64,000 nt of DNA from Sphingomonas koreensis (GCA_006438735.1 RCZF01000001.1:372001-436000); one strand, 5' to 3'; positions 16,891 through 26,447 are shown, numbered from the stretch's first letter. Notes: generated from the sequence alone by a model not told the origin. Translations and numbers: made by a program.

Positions 16891-17517
16891 CTAGAGCCGC
16901 TCGACATGCTCTTGGACAGTTCCGGAAACTGAATAAATTTTGCCTCGGCGCTTCGCAGCCCCGACTAGCCGCCTTTGCAGTTCCTGAGCAGTCTTTGGGG
17001 CTGTCAAAAGGGCCGCCATCGCGTCGATTTCGCGACAAACCCGCTCATGCTTTTCGTCCAGGAACGAAGCAAGCTGATCCGCCCGCTCATACCCTTTCGG
17101 ATCAACAGACCGCGCGTCAACCTCCATCCACAGTCGGGTTAGCGCGGTGCTGAAAGCCGGATTGCGGACCTCATAATGTGGAACCTCATTGAGACAGACG
17201 TAAACCACCGTCATATCGGCTTTCCACGATGCAAGTGTTGCTTGCGTCGCCTCGGCCGGATCGGCGGTTCCCTCCGCTATACTCGATGCGCGGCGACGGT
17301 GAGACTCGGTCTTGTTTTTGGCTTCAATGCCGAGTTCGCGGCACAGCATTACCAGCGATTTAAAGTCTTCCGACCGCTCGCGCCTCGCGCGAACCCGCTC
17401 AAGATGCGCCGTAAGGACATACCACGCCAACAAACTGACGGACACGATCGCCTGAACTATCGCCGTGGCGGTCTGGAGGAAGGCGGCATGTCCGGCGCTG
17501 ATTTCAGTGCCGAACAT
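16891..17517 (-). CDS. Membrane-anchored hypothetical protein
   Basis: A 208-residue protein with one N-terminal membrane helix (TATAIVQAIVSVSLLAWYVLT, about residues 16-37). A long soluble helical domain follows, with charged heptad-like stretches (LERVRARRERSEDFKSL). The soluble part probably faces the cytoplasm. The family is unrecognised. A run of ten G bases lies about 55 bases upstream of the start, in the likely promoter. Confidence 0.65.
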   Translation of the reverse strand: MFGTEISAGHAAFLQTATAIVQAIVSVSLLAWYVLTAHLERVRARRERSEDFKSLVMLCRELGIEAKNKTESHRRRASSIAEGTADPAEATQATLASWKADMTVVYVCLNEVPHYEVRNPAFSTALTRLWMEVDARSVDPKGYERADQLASFLDEKHERVCREIDAMAALLTAPKTAQELQRRLVGAAKRRGKIYSVSGTVQEHVERL

Positions 17518-17570
17518 GCTTCGCTTTCTGGCTCACGCGGGTGACGCGCATTGACGACGCGCCCTGCGTT

Positions 17571-17580
17571 GGGGGGGGGG
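17571..17580 (+). repeat. Homopolymer tract of ten G
   Basis: Ten consecutive G bases lie in the gap between the hypothetical membrane-anchored gene (start 17517) and the end of the alpha/beta hydrolase gene (17618). Such tracts are prone to slippage, so length variation could tune the downstream minus-strand promoter. Confidence 0.9.
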
Positions 17581-17617
17581 CGCCTGCACGGCCGCTGTGC
17601 GCGCACCCCCGCTCGCC

Positions 17618-18448
17618 TCAGGACTTGAAAAAGGCGAGTAGATCGGAGTTGATAACGTCGGCGTGGGTGGTCGGCATACCGTGCGGAAAGCCGGGGTAGG
17701 AAATCAGCTTTCCGTTCTTCAGCAGCTTGACGGAACGCGCGCCTGTAGTGGGGAAGGGACAAATCTGATCGTCCTCTCCGTGCATCACTAGCACGGCAAC
17801 GTCGATCACCGCCAGATCGTCGTAGAACTCGGTTTCGGACAGCACGCGGACGCACTCCCATTGCGCGATTGCAGCGCCCATCATGCCCTGCCGCCACCAG
17901 TTATCGCGGATGCCCTGCGACACCACGGCGCCTTCACGGTTGAAGCCGTAGAACGGAATCGTGATGTCCTGATAGAATTGTGAGCGATGAAAGGCGGTGC
18001 CGTCGCGAATGCTGTCAACGACGGCCTTCGGCACGCCATCGGGATTACGCTCAGACTGCATGAACGTCGGCGGGATCGCGCTGAGCAGCACGGCCTTGGC
18101 GACCTGATGCTTCACGCCATAGGTTGCGACGTAACGGGCAACTTCGCCGCCGCCTGTCGAATGGCCGATATGGATCGCATTCGTCAGACCGAGCGCCTCA
18201 ACGACCGCCTCGGCGTCGGCCGCGTAGGTGTCCATGTCGTGGCCTTCCGACGTTTGTGTCGATCGTCCGTGGCCACGTCGGTCGTGTGCGATCACGCGAT
18301 AGCCTTGGCCGAGGAAGAACATCGTTTGACTGTCCCAATCGTCCGCGCTCAGCGGCCAGCCATGATGAAAGAACAGGGGCTGGGCGTCCTTCGGACCCCA
18401 ATCCTTGTAAAAAATCTCGATCCCATCCTTTGTTGTTGCGCTAGCCAT
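17618..18448 (-). CDS. Alpha/beta hydrolase, arylesterase / non-heme haloperoxidase type
   Basis: A 276-residue cytoplasmic hydrolase. The nucleophile elbow is GHSTGG with Ser97, the acid lies in VMHGEDDQICP and the catalytic His in PGFPHGMP. HHGWPLSADDWDSQ near residues 28-41 forms the oxyanion-hole loop typical of the chloroperoxidase/arylesterase group. Natural substrates of this group are usually small esters or lactones. A dienelactone hydrolase gene lies 34 bases upstream on the same strand, so the two may be co-transcribed. Confidence 0.92.
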   Translation of the reverse strand: MASATTKDGIEIFYKDWGPKDAQPLFFHHGWPLSADDWDSQTMFFLGQGYRVIAHDRRGHGRSTQTSEGHDMDTYAADAEAVVEALGLTNAIHIGHSTGGGEVARYVATYGVKHQVAKAVLLSAIPPTFMQSERNPDGVPKAVVDSIRDGTAFHRSQFYQDITIPFYGFNREGAVVSQGIRDNWWRQGMMGAAIAQWECVRVLSETEFYDDLAVIDVAVLVMHGEDDQICPFPTTGARSVKLLKNGKLISYPGFPHGMPTTHADVINSDLLAFFKS

Positions 18449-18482
18449 TATTCAGTCCCCCTTGGTCGACGGTGAGTCATTA

Positions 18483-19190
18483 CTAAGCGGTGCGTAGGCC
18501 CAAATGATCGGCGAGAAAGGCGAAGGTTCGTCCGTTCGCGAGCGCCGCAGCCTCTTCATTGTAATGAAGGCCAGTGTGGCGCGCGAAGGCGTGATTCTGA
18601 CCAGCGTAGCTATAGACCGTCGCGCTCGGCACGGTCTTTAGCGCCGCCTTGATCTGCGCCTGCGCGTCATTGCTGATGAACTCGTCCTCGTCGGCGAGAT
18701 GCATTAGCAGCGGCGCCGTGATACCCGGCGCTTCCGTAAGGTACTTTTCAGTCCCGCCCCCGTGGTACGCCACTACAGCGTCAACATAGTGGCGCGCGGC
18801 CGTCAGGAACGCCATAAGTCTACCGAGGCAGAAACCCATGACCGCGACCTTTCCGTTCGCGCCGTCCGTTTCCCGCGCGGCTTGGATTGTCGCGGCAACA
18901 TCGCGGACACCCATGTCCCGGTCATAGGCGGTGTAGAGCGCGAGCCCCTTTTTCCATTCGTCATCTGACCAAGTGCTGAGGTCAACACCGCGCTCCTGTC
19001 GCCAAAACAGTTCAGGCGCGAGCGCGATGAACCCATGATCGGCCAGGTCGCGGCACGTTAGTCGAATGTCGCCGTTGACGCCGAAGACCTCGTGAAGGAC
19101 TACCACGACCGGCGCTGGCGTGCTCGCCGGCATTGCGACATAGGCGGAGAACTGGTCGCCCTCTGTCGGTATGTTGATCGACTGGTTCAT
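18483..19190 (-). CDS. Dienelactone hydrolase family protein
   Basis: A 235-residue alpha/beta hydrolase with the family triad: Cys121 in GFCLGR, Asp in LADEDEF and His in NHAFAR. Glu34 in LHEVFG, which activates the cysteine, is also present. The usual GFCFGG elbow is changed to GFCLGR; Arg at that position is unusual and may alter the pocket. The protein is cytoplasmic. It is divergent from a GlxA-type regulator whose start lies 63 bases away, suggesting that the hydrolase pair is its target. Confidence 0.9.
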   Translation of the reverse strand: MNQSINIPTEGDQFSAYVAMPASTPAPVVVVLHEVFGVNGDIRLTCRDLADHGFIALAPELFWRQERGVDLSTWSDDEWKKGLALYTAYDRDMGVRDVAATIQAARETDGANGKVAVMGFCLGRLMAFLTAARHYVDAVVAYHGGGTEKYLTEAPGITAPLLMHLADEDEFISNDAQAQIKAALKTVPSATVYSYAGQNHAFARHTGLHYNEEAAALANGRTFAFLADHLGLRTA

Positions 19191-19253
19191 GCTGGCCTCC
19201 GACCCACTTTATGTGCAGATTACTGCGACGGGCGCGGACCACGATGGAGAAAT

Positions 19254-20255
19254 GTGACAAAAGTGGGGGACAAAACTGCCAATTCGTCACCCCGCTTTGA
19301 AGTCGCGTTGGTGCACGACGCTGGCACCACGAAGGGGGGCCTGTACGGTCTCACCGATCTCTTCACCTATGCGAATGAATTCGCGATCAGGCGACAAGGT
19401 GCCGAAGCCTCGGCGGCTGTCCGCATCAGCCACTGGTTCAGCGACGAGGACGACCAGTCGATCCGTTGCACCTTTGATACTTGCCCAGGATCAATTCACG
19501 CGAACAGCGTCGTCATCATTCCAAACAATCACCGAGCGATTGCCGAGCCAGAGCGTGAAAGCCCGTTTGTGGAATGGCTTCGTGACCGTCACGCCGAAGG
19601 TGCGGTCCTCGCGGCTGTATGCGGAGGCGTCTTCATGCTTGCGACTACGGGGCTTTTGGCCGGCCGCCAAGCCACGACGCACTGGTCTTTTGCGGATGAA
19701 TTCTCGGCGCGGTTCCCGAACGTGCTTATGGAATCGGATCACATGGTGATCGACTATGGAGACGTCCTGACCGCAGGAGGAGCGATGGCGTGGGCGGATC
19801 TAGGCCTGCGCCTGACGGAGCGATTCCTCGGCGCCGCAGTGATGCATGATACCGCGCACTACATGAACGTCGACCCACCCGGGCGGGAGCAGCGCTTTTA
19901 TAGCGGCTTCGAACCTCGCACCAAGCACGGTGACGCTGCCATTTTAAAAGCGCAGCAGTGGCTCTCAGTGCAACGCAATCACGCCGTCCTCGTCGCGGAT
20001 ATTGCGCAGCACGCTGGCTTGGAACCTCGGACATTTTTGCGCCGGTTCGTCCAGGCGACCGGGATGAAGCCCACCGAATATCAGCAACGCCTCAGAATGA
20101 GCCGGGCTCGCGAGATGCTAGAGTTCACCCGCTCGCCAATCGATCTGGTTGCCGAAAGCGTCGGCTACGGAGATGTCCGAGGATTTCGGCGCGTTTTTCA
20201 CAGCATCGTCGGCCTAATACCCTCTGATTATCGCCGTCGGTTTTGCCGACCTTGA
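19254..20255 (+). CDS. GlxA-family AraC-type transcriptional regulator
   Basis: About 333 residues. The N-terminal half is a DJ-1/PfpI-like domain (FEVALVHDAGTTKGGLYGLT, and the nucleophile-elbow region VLAAVCGGVFMLATTGLLAG, with Cys kept). The C-terminal 100 residues are an AraC DNA-binding domain with two helix-turn-helices (VADIAQHAGLEPRTFLRRFV and VAESVGYGDVRGFRRVF). The GTG at 19254 is preferred because GGAG lies five bases upstream and the extra residues of a longer frame overlap the divergent hydrolase gene. It probably controls that hydrolase. Confidence 0.9.
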   Translation: MTKVGDKTANSSPRFEVALVHDAGTTKGGLYGLTDLFTYANEFAIRRQGAEASAAVRISHWFSDEDDQSIRCTFDTCPGSIHANSVVIIPNNHRAIAEPERESPFVEWLRDRHAEGAVLAAVCGGVFMLATTGLLAGRQATTHWSFADEFSARFPNVLMESDHMVIDYGDVLTAGGAMAWADLGLRLTERFLGAAVMHDTAHYMNVDPPGREQRFYSGFEPRTKHGDAAILKAQQWLSVQRNHAVLVADIAQHAGLEPRTFLRRFVQATGMKPTEYQQRLRMSRAREMLEFTRSPIDLVAESVGYGDVRGFRRVFHSIVGLIPSDYRRRFCRP

Positions 20256-20273
20256 CCGCTCGCAGGCAGCTAA

Positions 20274-20338
20274 TTTCAAAAACCAGATTGCCGCCCGAGG
20301 CCTATTCTTTCAACCCGTTCTGTACCGTCATCGCAAAC
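20274..20338 (+). repeat. Dispersed intergenic repeat, copy 2
   Basis: This is the second copy of the element at 13306-13371, in the same orientation. It shares CAAAAACCAGATTGCCG near its left end and GTCATCGCAAAC at its right, with scattered differences between. It lies directly after the stop of the GlxA-type regulator. Confidence 0.7.
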
Positions 20339-20519
20339 GCGCGACAACAATGGCCGGTCTCTGGTTGCCGCTGGATGAAAGGCGGGGGTCACGTCACGCC
20401 CAATGGCGTCGATCAGTGGCACCAACATTCAACGCGCATGCTGCCGTCCGTACAGCAATTTTTGTCGCTTGCCGATTGCAAATCCTGATGACACCCTCCC
20501 AACCGAGGTGGGGTGAAAA

Positions 20520-21385
20520 ATGCCGTCAACCGCAGGATTGAGTGAGAGATCAACGATCGGCTCGCGTGCTCGAGGATCTCGTTCAGACGTTGTCCTTCGC
20601 TGGACGGGCAGGGCGCTCGTAGGAGTTGTCTGGACGAGTTCGGCGATATTTGGCCTCTACATCCTGGCGCTGTACGTCGGCGCCGCAGCTGTCGGAACCT
20701 TGAGCGACTGGAACGACGGCTTTCCGGGCTTATACGCGCCCAGCTCGTTGGCAGCCAATCTCGGTATCGGATTGCATTTCGCGTTCGGTGCTGCGCTCCT
20801 GCTGCTCGGCCCAATCCAGCTTATGGGCAGCGTTCGGGCGCGTTTTACGAGTTTCCACCGTTGGACGGGTCGCGTTTACGCCATTGCCGCTGCCGTGACG
20901 GGGCTGGGCGGTCTGTCGTATATTTTGGGCCGCGGCACCATCGGCGGGCCAGTCATGAGCATCGGCTTTGCGCTTTACGGTTCGCTGATGGTGATCGCGG
21001 CTGAGGAGACGGTGCGACTTGCCATGGCGGGACAAGCCAGCCGGCATCGTGCGTGGGCCATACGGCTCTTCGCCCTTGCAATCGGGTCGTGGTTGTACCG
21101 CATGGATTATGGATTCTGGCGTCTCCTCACCCATGGGCTAGGACATACCAAAACGTTTGATGGGTGGTTGACAGGATTATGGTTTTCTGGTTCTTCCTCC
21201 CCAATCTGATGGTTGCCGAATTTTTCATTCGAGCACGCGAATTGAACGCTGGTCCTGTCGTTAAAGCCATAGCGTCCACGGTGTTGGGCACTGCATTTGT
21301 CATGTTATTGCTGTCTAGCACTATGATTACTGCGTTGGGCTGGGGCCCCGCGATACTCTGGCGGTTCGGTCTGATTGCGGGTTAG
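20520..21385 (+). pseudogene. DUF2306 membrane protein broken by a frameshift
   Basis: The first frame (20520-21209) encodes a multi-span membrane protein of the DUF2306 type (NLGIGLHFAFGAALLLLGPI, SFHRWTGRVYAIAAAV, SRHRAWAIRLFALAIGSWLY). At about 21160 the homologous sequence moves to another frame, which continues IMVFWFFLPNLMVAEFFIRA and two more helices to 21385. The switch occurs at GGGTGGTTGACAGG and needs a change of one base. It is either a young pseudogene or a sequencing error. GGTGGGG precedes the ATG. The conserved histidines suggest a haem or quinone-related role, which is not established. Confidence 0.7.
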
Positions 21386-21904
21386 GTTTCTCATGCCTCG
21401 CTCTCCAGAGCAGAAACACAACTCGGTCTGCAGACGGCAGCTACGCGCCCCAATCTCAGCCGCTCAGCGCGGTTCGATGTGTTCCCGAGACTTGCCGTTG
21501 GTTCGTCTAACTGGGACCGCCTGAATGACTGGTATTGGGACAAAGCCGACGCTAATGGCTCGCCACTTGGATGACGGCTTTCGGCGAGAGGAGACGCTCC
21601 AGCGTTGCACGAATGCCATCGTCGATTGACTGACGTTGGGCCGCAATTGGACTGGCCGTTTTCGGCGTTGGTCAACAAGAAGCGGACGGCGGCCCGATTC
21701 CAGCAAATGAGCGTTCCTAGAGTCATCGCGCCAGTCGGGCGGCGGCGTACAAGGGCGCGCCCAGCGCAGGGCGGCGGCATATCCGGCAGTATCGAGCGCG
21801 AAGTCTGGAAAAGTCCAGATAAGCGCGATCCTCTCCGCGAGATGCTGGCGGTTCCGAACAAGCGACCGGTTTTCCGACCGAAGACGATAGCAACTTGCCC
21901 CGTT
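21386..21904. other. Long gap before the glycan locus, no gene seen
   Basis: Roughly 520 bases with overlapping antisense frames but no motif-bearing protein and no convincing ribosome binding sites. The segment marks the boundary between the decayed accessory region and the glycan utilisation locus. Confidence 0.45.
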
Positions 21905-21932
21905 CAATTGACAAAATTCTTTATTTAAACGA
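21905..21932. promoter_or_regulatory. AT-rich CAATTGACAAA element upstream of the first GH92 gene
   Basis: CAATTGACAAAATT is followed by CTTTATTTAAAC, about 100 bases upstream of the GH92 start at 22022. It contains a perfect TTGACA and is nearly palindromic (CAATT-N4-AAATT). Nearly the same 20 bases occur at 29065 in the divergent promoter of the second GH92 gene and the receptor gene. It can be read as a -35 box, a repressor operator, or both. Confidence 0.5.
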
Positions 21933-22021
21933 GCACTGATGTTCAGGAGGTCGCCACGCATGCTTGCGCCGGCCCGGCAAAGGTCAGTGAGGCTCAAGCC
22001 TCGTTATCGGAGGGGATAACC

Positions 22022-24376
22022 ATGCACCGCGGATCAATAGTCGTTCGCTTTCGAATTCTCTCACTGCTCGGCGGCGTCGCGCTCGCTGCGGTGGGCGCTG
22101 GCGGGACCTTCGCGCAGACCGCGCCGCAAACTCCTGTTGATATTGCCGATCCACGGATGGGCACCGCACCGCTCGACAATCAAAAGCTGATCGGCAATGC
22201 GCCGCCGCCGGGTGAGCCGGTCTATAACGGCCAGACGACTCCGGCCGCTCGGTTCCCGCATTCGTCGGTCGAGGTCGCGCCGATCAACAACAATATCGCG
22301 CTGAGCTATCCCAACGGCGTCGCGGTGCCCTACTACTATACCAACCCGACGATGATCGGCTTCTCGGCGGGTGGTGGCTCGTCTTATGGCGGGCGCACCG
22401 AACCGACCATCTCGCCGGTGGTCGGTGACTGGTCGCCGGCGCCGGCCTATAAGGAATCCTATTACGACAAGTCGAAGGAAGTCGCCTCGCCGGGCTATTA
22501 TTCGGTCGATCTCGCGACGTTCAAGACCAAGGTCGAGCTGACCGCGGCGCAGTGGACCGGGCTGATGCGCTTCACCTTCCCGGCCAGCGATCGCTCGAAC
22601 GTCCTCCTCAACCTCCCCGATAACGGCGGTTCGGTCGAAATTGTCGGCAACAACATGGTACGCGGCCATTCGACCGATCGCGAGGCGATCGACGGAAATT
22701 ATTTCGTCGCCATCTTCTCCAAGCCGTTCAGCGAGCTCGGCACCTTCCGCAAGTCGCCGGGTGACGACAAGGGCTGGGGCATCGGCAATTCGGATGTTGT
22801 CCCCGGCCAACGCGAGATGTCGGGAAACTGGGCGGGCAGCTACGTCACCTTCCACACCAAGGCCGGTGAACAGGTGCTGATGAAGATCGCGCACGGCACC
22901 AGCTATGCGCAGGCCGAGCAGCGGCTGAAGGATGAGCTGCCCGGCTGGGACTTCGACCGCGTCCACGCCGCGGCGCGCGCCGATTGGGCCAAGCTGCTCA
23001 ATCGCGTCCAGGTGACCGGCGGCACCGAGAAGCAGCGCAAGATCTTCTATTCGACGCTGTTCCAGTCCTTCTCCAGCCCGCGCCTCACCGCGAAGAAGGG
23101 CGAGAAGTTCAACGACGCCAAGGGCCAGGTGCAGACCGCGACGCACGATCGCTACAGCCCGGTGCCGTTCTGGGATACCGGCCGCAACCAGATCGTCCTG
23201 CTCGAGCTGATGGAGCCCGAGCTGATGCAGGATGTGATGGCCACCGAGTTCGACATGGCGCGTGAGAAGGGGTTCATGAACACCTCGTTCCATGGCGACA
23301 ATGCGGTGTTTATGTATTTGGGCGCGTGGGAGCGCGGCATCCCGTTCGATTACAAGGCCGTCTACGACTATCTCCGCAAGAATGCGACCGATCCGGCCGG
23401 CCCGCGCCACTATCTCGCTGAATATATGAAGCAGGGCTGGATTTCCGACGAGATCCCGCAGGGCAACCCCAGCCCGCCCTATGCCGGCGGCAAGGCCGGC
23501 GCGGCGACCACGCTCGAATATGCGTGGGATGATTATGCGATGGCGCAATATGCCAAGAAGCTCGGGAAGATGGACGATTACGCCATGTTCCTGAAGCGCG
23601 CGCACAATTACGTGAACGTGTTCGACAAATCGGTGGGCTTCATCCGCGGCCGCACCGCCGACGGAAAGTGGATTTCGCCGTTCGATCCGGGCGAGCCCTA
23701 TTACAACTTCATGATGAAGGAGGGCTCGGGCTGGTCGACCCTGTGGCTCGAACCGCACGACGTCCAAGGCCTGATCAACCTGCTCGGCGGGCGCGCCAAG
23801 TTCGACGCCAAGCTCGATCAGTTCTTCACCACCCCGTACAATCCCAAGGGCATCTGCCGCGATTGCACCGGCCTGATCGGCCAGTATGTCCAGGGCAATC
23901 AGCCCGACCAGCAATCGGCTTATTATTACGATTGGGGCGGCCAGCCGTGGAAGACGCAAATGCGCGTGCGCCAGATTCTTGACGAAATGTACGGCAGCGA
24001 CGCCTCGGGCTACGCTTATCCGGGGATGGACGATCAGGGCGCGACCTCGTCCTGGTATGCGCTGTCGGCGATGGGTTTCTATCCGGTCGATCCGTCGAGC
24101 CAGAATTACATCATTGGCAGCCCGATCTTCGACGACGTCAAGCTCCAGCTCGGCAACGGCAAGACGCTCGAGATCGCCGCGCAGAATAATTCGACGACCA
24201 ACATGTACATACAGTCGGCGACGCTGAATGGCCGGCCGTGGACCAAACCGTGGTTCAGCCATGACGACATCAAGGACGGCGGCACATTCGTCTTTGTGAT
24301 GGGGCCGCAGCCAAACAAGAAATGGGGTACCGCGTCCGACGCCGCGCCGCCCTCGATGTCGGCGCCCGCGCACTGA
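22022..24376 (+). CDS. Secreted GH92 alpha-mannosidase (copy A)
   Basis: A 784-residue exo-acting, calcium-dependent family GH92 enzyme that removes terminal alpha-mannose with inversion. It has a Sec signal up to about residue 32 (FAQ). The N-terminal beta-sandwich contains FPHSSVEVAP and GGRTEPTISP. The catalytic (alpha/alpha)6 domain carries FWDTGRNQ, the acid-loop signature EGSGWSTLWLEPHD and the base motif PGMDDQGATSSWY. The acid-loop sequence departs from the common EGNAWQY form, so linkage preference may differ from classic alpha-1,2 enzymes. GGAGGGG precedes the ATG. The GH2 gene follows after 125 bases. Confidence 0.93.
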   Translation: MHRGSIVVRFRILSLLGGVALAAVGAGGTFAQTAPQTPVDIADPRMGTAPLDNQKLIGNAPPPGEPVYNGQTTPAARFPHSSVEVAPINNNIALSYPNGVAVPYYYTNPTMIGFSAGGGSSYGGRTEPTISPVVGDWSPAPAYKESYYDKSKEVASPGYYSVDLATFKTKVELTAAQWTGLMRFTFPASDRSNVLLNLPDNGGSVEIVGNNMVRGHSTDREAIDGNYFVAIFSKPFSELGTFRKSPGDDKGWGIGNSDVVPGQREMSGNWAGSYVTFHTKAGEQVLMKIAHGTSYAQAEQRLKDELPGWDFDRVHAAARADWAKLLNRVQVTGGTEKQRKIFYSTLFQSFSSPRLTAKKGEKFNDAKGQVQTATHDRYSPVPFWDTGRNQIVLLELMEPELMQDVMATEFDMAREKGFMNTSFHGDNAVFMYLGAWERGIPFDYKAVYDYLRKNATDPAGPRHYLAEYMKQGWISDEIPQGNPSPPYAGGKAGAATTLEYAWDDYAMAQYAKKLGKMDDYAMFLKRAHNYVNVFDKSVGFIRGRTADGKWISPFDPGEPYYNFMMKEGSGWSTLWLEPHDVQGLINLLGGRAKFDAKLDQFFTTPYNPKGICRDCTGLIGQYVQGNQPDQQSAYYYDWGGQPWKTQMRVRQILDEMYGSDASGYAYPGMDDQGATSSWYALSAMGFYPVDPSSQNYIIGSPIFDDVKLQLGNGKTLEIAAQNNSTTNMYIQSATLNGRPWTKPWFSHDDIKDGGTFVFVMGPQPNKKWGTASDAAPPSMSAPAH

Positions 24377-24389
24377 TCCAATTCCGATA

Positions 24390-24425
24390 GCCTCCGCGTT
24401 CTCCCTTCCTCCCCGACGCGGAGGC
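24390..24425 (+). terminator. Stem-loop after GH92 copy A, no T-run
   Basis: GCCTCCGCG at 24390-24398 pairs perfectly with CGCGGAGGC at 24417-24425 around an 18-base loop. No T-tract follows, so it may be an mRNA 3' stabiliser or a weak terminator rather than a strong intrinsic terminator. Confidence 0.45.
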
Positions 24426-24501
24426 CGGAGCCCAGGACAAGAGCTGCCCTGCTCCTGCGTCCTGCGCTCCAGCTGCTACAATCTCGAGTCGAGAGGAGAT
24501 C

Positions 24502-26439
24502 ATGATGGCCCGGCTAACCGGTATCGCGACGACGCTTGCGCTGCTGCTGAGCGGCACCGCCGCGAGCGCGCAGACCGCGGATGACCACGTCTATACCAGC
24601 AACCTGACGACGAGCTGGGGCAAGGCGGTGACCCCCGACAATGCCTGGCGCCTCTATCCGCGCCCGCAGATGAAGCGCGATCGATGGCAGAATCTTAACG
24701 GCCTGTGGGACTATGCGATTCTTCCCAAGGCGACCGCGCAACCGGCGCAGATGGACGGGCAGATTCTGGTGCCGTTCCCGGTCGAATCGAAGCTGTCGCG
24801 CGTCGCTCGCAAGGTCACGCCCGACGATCGCATCTGGTATCGCCGCAGCTTCACCGTGCCCGCCGATTGGCGCGGGCAGCATGTCATGCTCAATTTCGCC
24901 GCGGTCGATTACGCCGCAACGGTGCTCGTCAACGGCGCGGTGGTCGGCAGCCACAAGGGCGGGTTCGCCACCTTCGGCTTCGACATCACCGATTATCTCA
25001 AGCCCGGCCAGAACGAGCTGACCGTCGAAGTCACCGATCCGACCAGCAAGGGCAACCAGCCGCGTGGCAAGCAGATCGCCGATCCGTCGGGCATCTGGTA
25101 CACCGCGGTCAGCGGCATCTGGCAGACCGTGTGGCTCGAGCCGGTGCCCGAGGCGCACATCGCCGACGTCCGCGCGACGCCCGACATCGATCGCGGCGTG
25201 CTCGACGTCGATGTCGCGACCGACGCCGGCACCGACGGCACTGCCGCGGTGCGCCTGACCGCGAGCGACCATGGCAAGGTGGTCGCGCAGACGATCATCC
25301 GCGCCAACCGCCACGCCACGCTCAAAATCCCGAACGCGCATCTGTGGTCGCCCGAAGACCCGTATCTCTACGATCTCAAGGCCGAACTGGTGAGGGTGAA
25401 GAGCCCTTATGTCGGCCAGCACAAAACCTATGACGCACGCTTTACCGCGCAGGAGCAGGCCGACTACGCCCATGCGACCGTTGTCGGTGCACCCAGCGAC
25501 ACGGTCGACAGCTATTTCGCGATGCGCAAGATTTCGATCGGCCCGGGTAAGCTGCCCGGCCAGCCGGTGATGCTGCTCAACAACAAGCCCTATTTCGAAA
25601 ACGGCACGCTCGATCAGGGGTGGTGGCCCGATGGTCTTTACACCCCGCCCTCCGAAGAGGCGATGCAGAGCGACATCGTCTTCCTGAAGAAGGCGGGCTT
25701 CAACATGCTGAGGAAGCATATCAAGGTCGAGCCGGCGCGCTATTATTACGATGCCGATCATCTCGGCATGCTGATCTGGCAAGATTTGCCTTCGGGCGGC
25801 AGCGACAGCGAGGATCAGTTCATCACCGGGACGAGCAAATCGCAGGCGGTGTTCTCATCCGACGACATGGACGAGATCCAGAACGAGCTCGCGCACATGA
25901 TCGGCGATCTGAACGACTTCCCGTCGATCGTGTTGTGGGTGATCAACAACGAGGGCTGGGGTCAGTATAATTCGGCGATGCTTGCGCGCTATGCCAAGGG
26001 CATGGACCCGAGCCGCCTGATCGATTCCGACACCGGCTGGCTCGACGTCGCGCCCGATGCGTCGGACGTATTTGACATCCACACCTATGAGGACGTGCCG
26101 CACGCCCCCGCCTTCCATTCGAAGCGCGCGATCGTGCTCGGCGAATATGGCGGCGTCGGCTACCCGATCTCGGGGCATCTGTGGCGCGAAGACCAGACCT
26201 GGAGCTATCAGGTCGCCAAGACGCCGGCCGATTACCTCTCCCGCTTGCGCACCAAGATGGAAGAAGTGTTGCGGCAAGCCAAGGAAGACGGTCTCAGCGC
26301 ATCGGTCTACACCCAAACCACCGATGTCGAGGGCGAGATCAACGGCCTGCTGACCTATGACCGCGCCCAATCCAAGGCCCCGCCCGAAGACATCGCCAAG
26401 ATTGCCGCGCCGCTGTGGCAGGATGACGCGGGGGAATAG
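24502..26439 (+). CDS. Secreted GH2 beta-glycosidase
   Basis: A 645-residue family GH2 enzyme with a Sec signal (about residues 1-24). Domains in order: a jelly-roll sugar-binding domain (IWYRRSFTVPADWRGQHVML, VLVNGAVVGSHKGGFATFGF), an immunoglobulin-like domain and a TIM barrel. The acid/base is Glu in VINNEGWGQY and the nucleophile Glu in VLGEYGGVG. GH2 covers beta-galactosidase, beta-mannosidase and beta-glucuronidase activities. In an alpha-mannosidase locus, beta-mannosidase (N-glycan core) or beta-galactosidase (side chain) both fit; the sequence does not decide. AGGAG precedes the start at 24502. Confidence 0.9.
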   Translation: MMARLTGIATTLALLLSGTAASAQTADDHVYTSNLTTSWGKAVTPDNAWRLYPRPQMKRDRWQNLNGLWDYAILPKATAQPAQMDGQILVPFPVESKLSRVARKVTPDDRIWYRRSFTVPADWRGQHVMLNFAAVDYAATVLVNGAVVGSHKGGFATFGFDITDYLKPGQNELTVEVTDPTSKGNQPRGKQIADPSGIWYTAVSGIWQTVWLEPVPEAHIADVRATPDIDRGVLDVDVATDAGTDGTAAVRLTASDHGKVVAQTIIRANRHATLKIPNAHLWSPEDPYLYDLKAELVRVKSPYVGQHKTYDARFTAQEQADYAHATVVGAPSDTVDSYFAMRKISIGPGKLPGQPVMLLNNKPYFENGTLDQGWWPDGLYTPPSEEAMQSDIVFLKKAGFNMLRKHIKVEPARYYYDADHLGMLIWQDLPSGGSDSEDQFITGTSKSQAVFSSDDMDEIQNELAHMIGDLNDFPSIVLWVINNEGWGQYNSAMLARYAKGMDPSRLIDSDTGWLDVAPDASDVFDIHTYEDVPHAPAFHSKRAIVLGEYGGVGYPISGHLWREDQTWSYQVAKTPADYLSRLRTKMEEVLRQAKEDGLSASVYTQTTDVEGEINGLLTYDRAQSKAPPEDIAKIAAPLWQDDAGE

Positions 26440-26447
26440 CGACAAAA

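Noticed and set aside
22061..24373. A 770-codon open frame on the minus strand opposite GH92 copy A
   Set aside because: Its protein is rich in Arg, His and Ala with no motif. It is the antisense shadow of a high-GC gene, and the plus strand carries a complete GH92 protein.
24514..25782. A 422-codon minus-strand open frame opposite the GH2 gene
   Set aside because: Antisense shadow without recognisable protein motifs.
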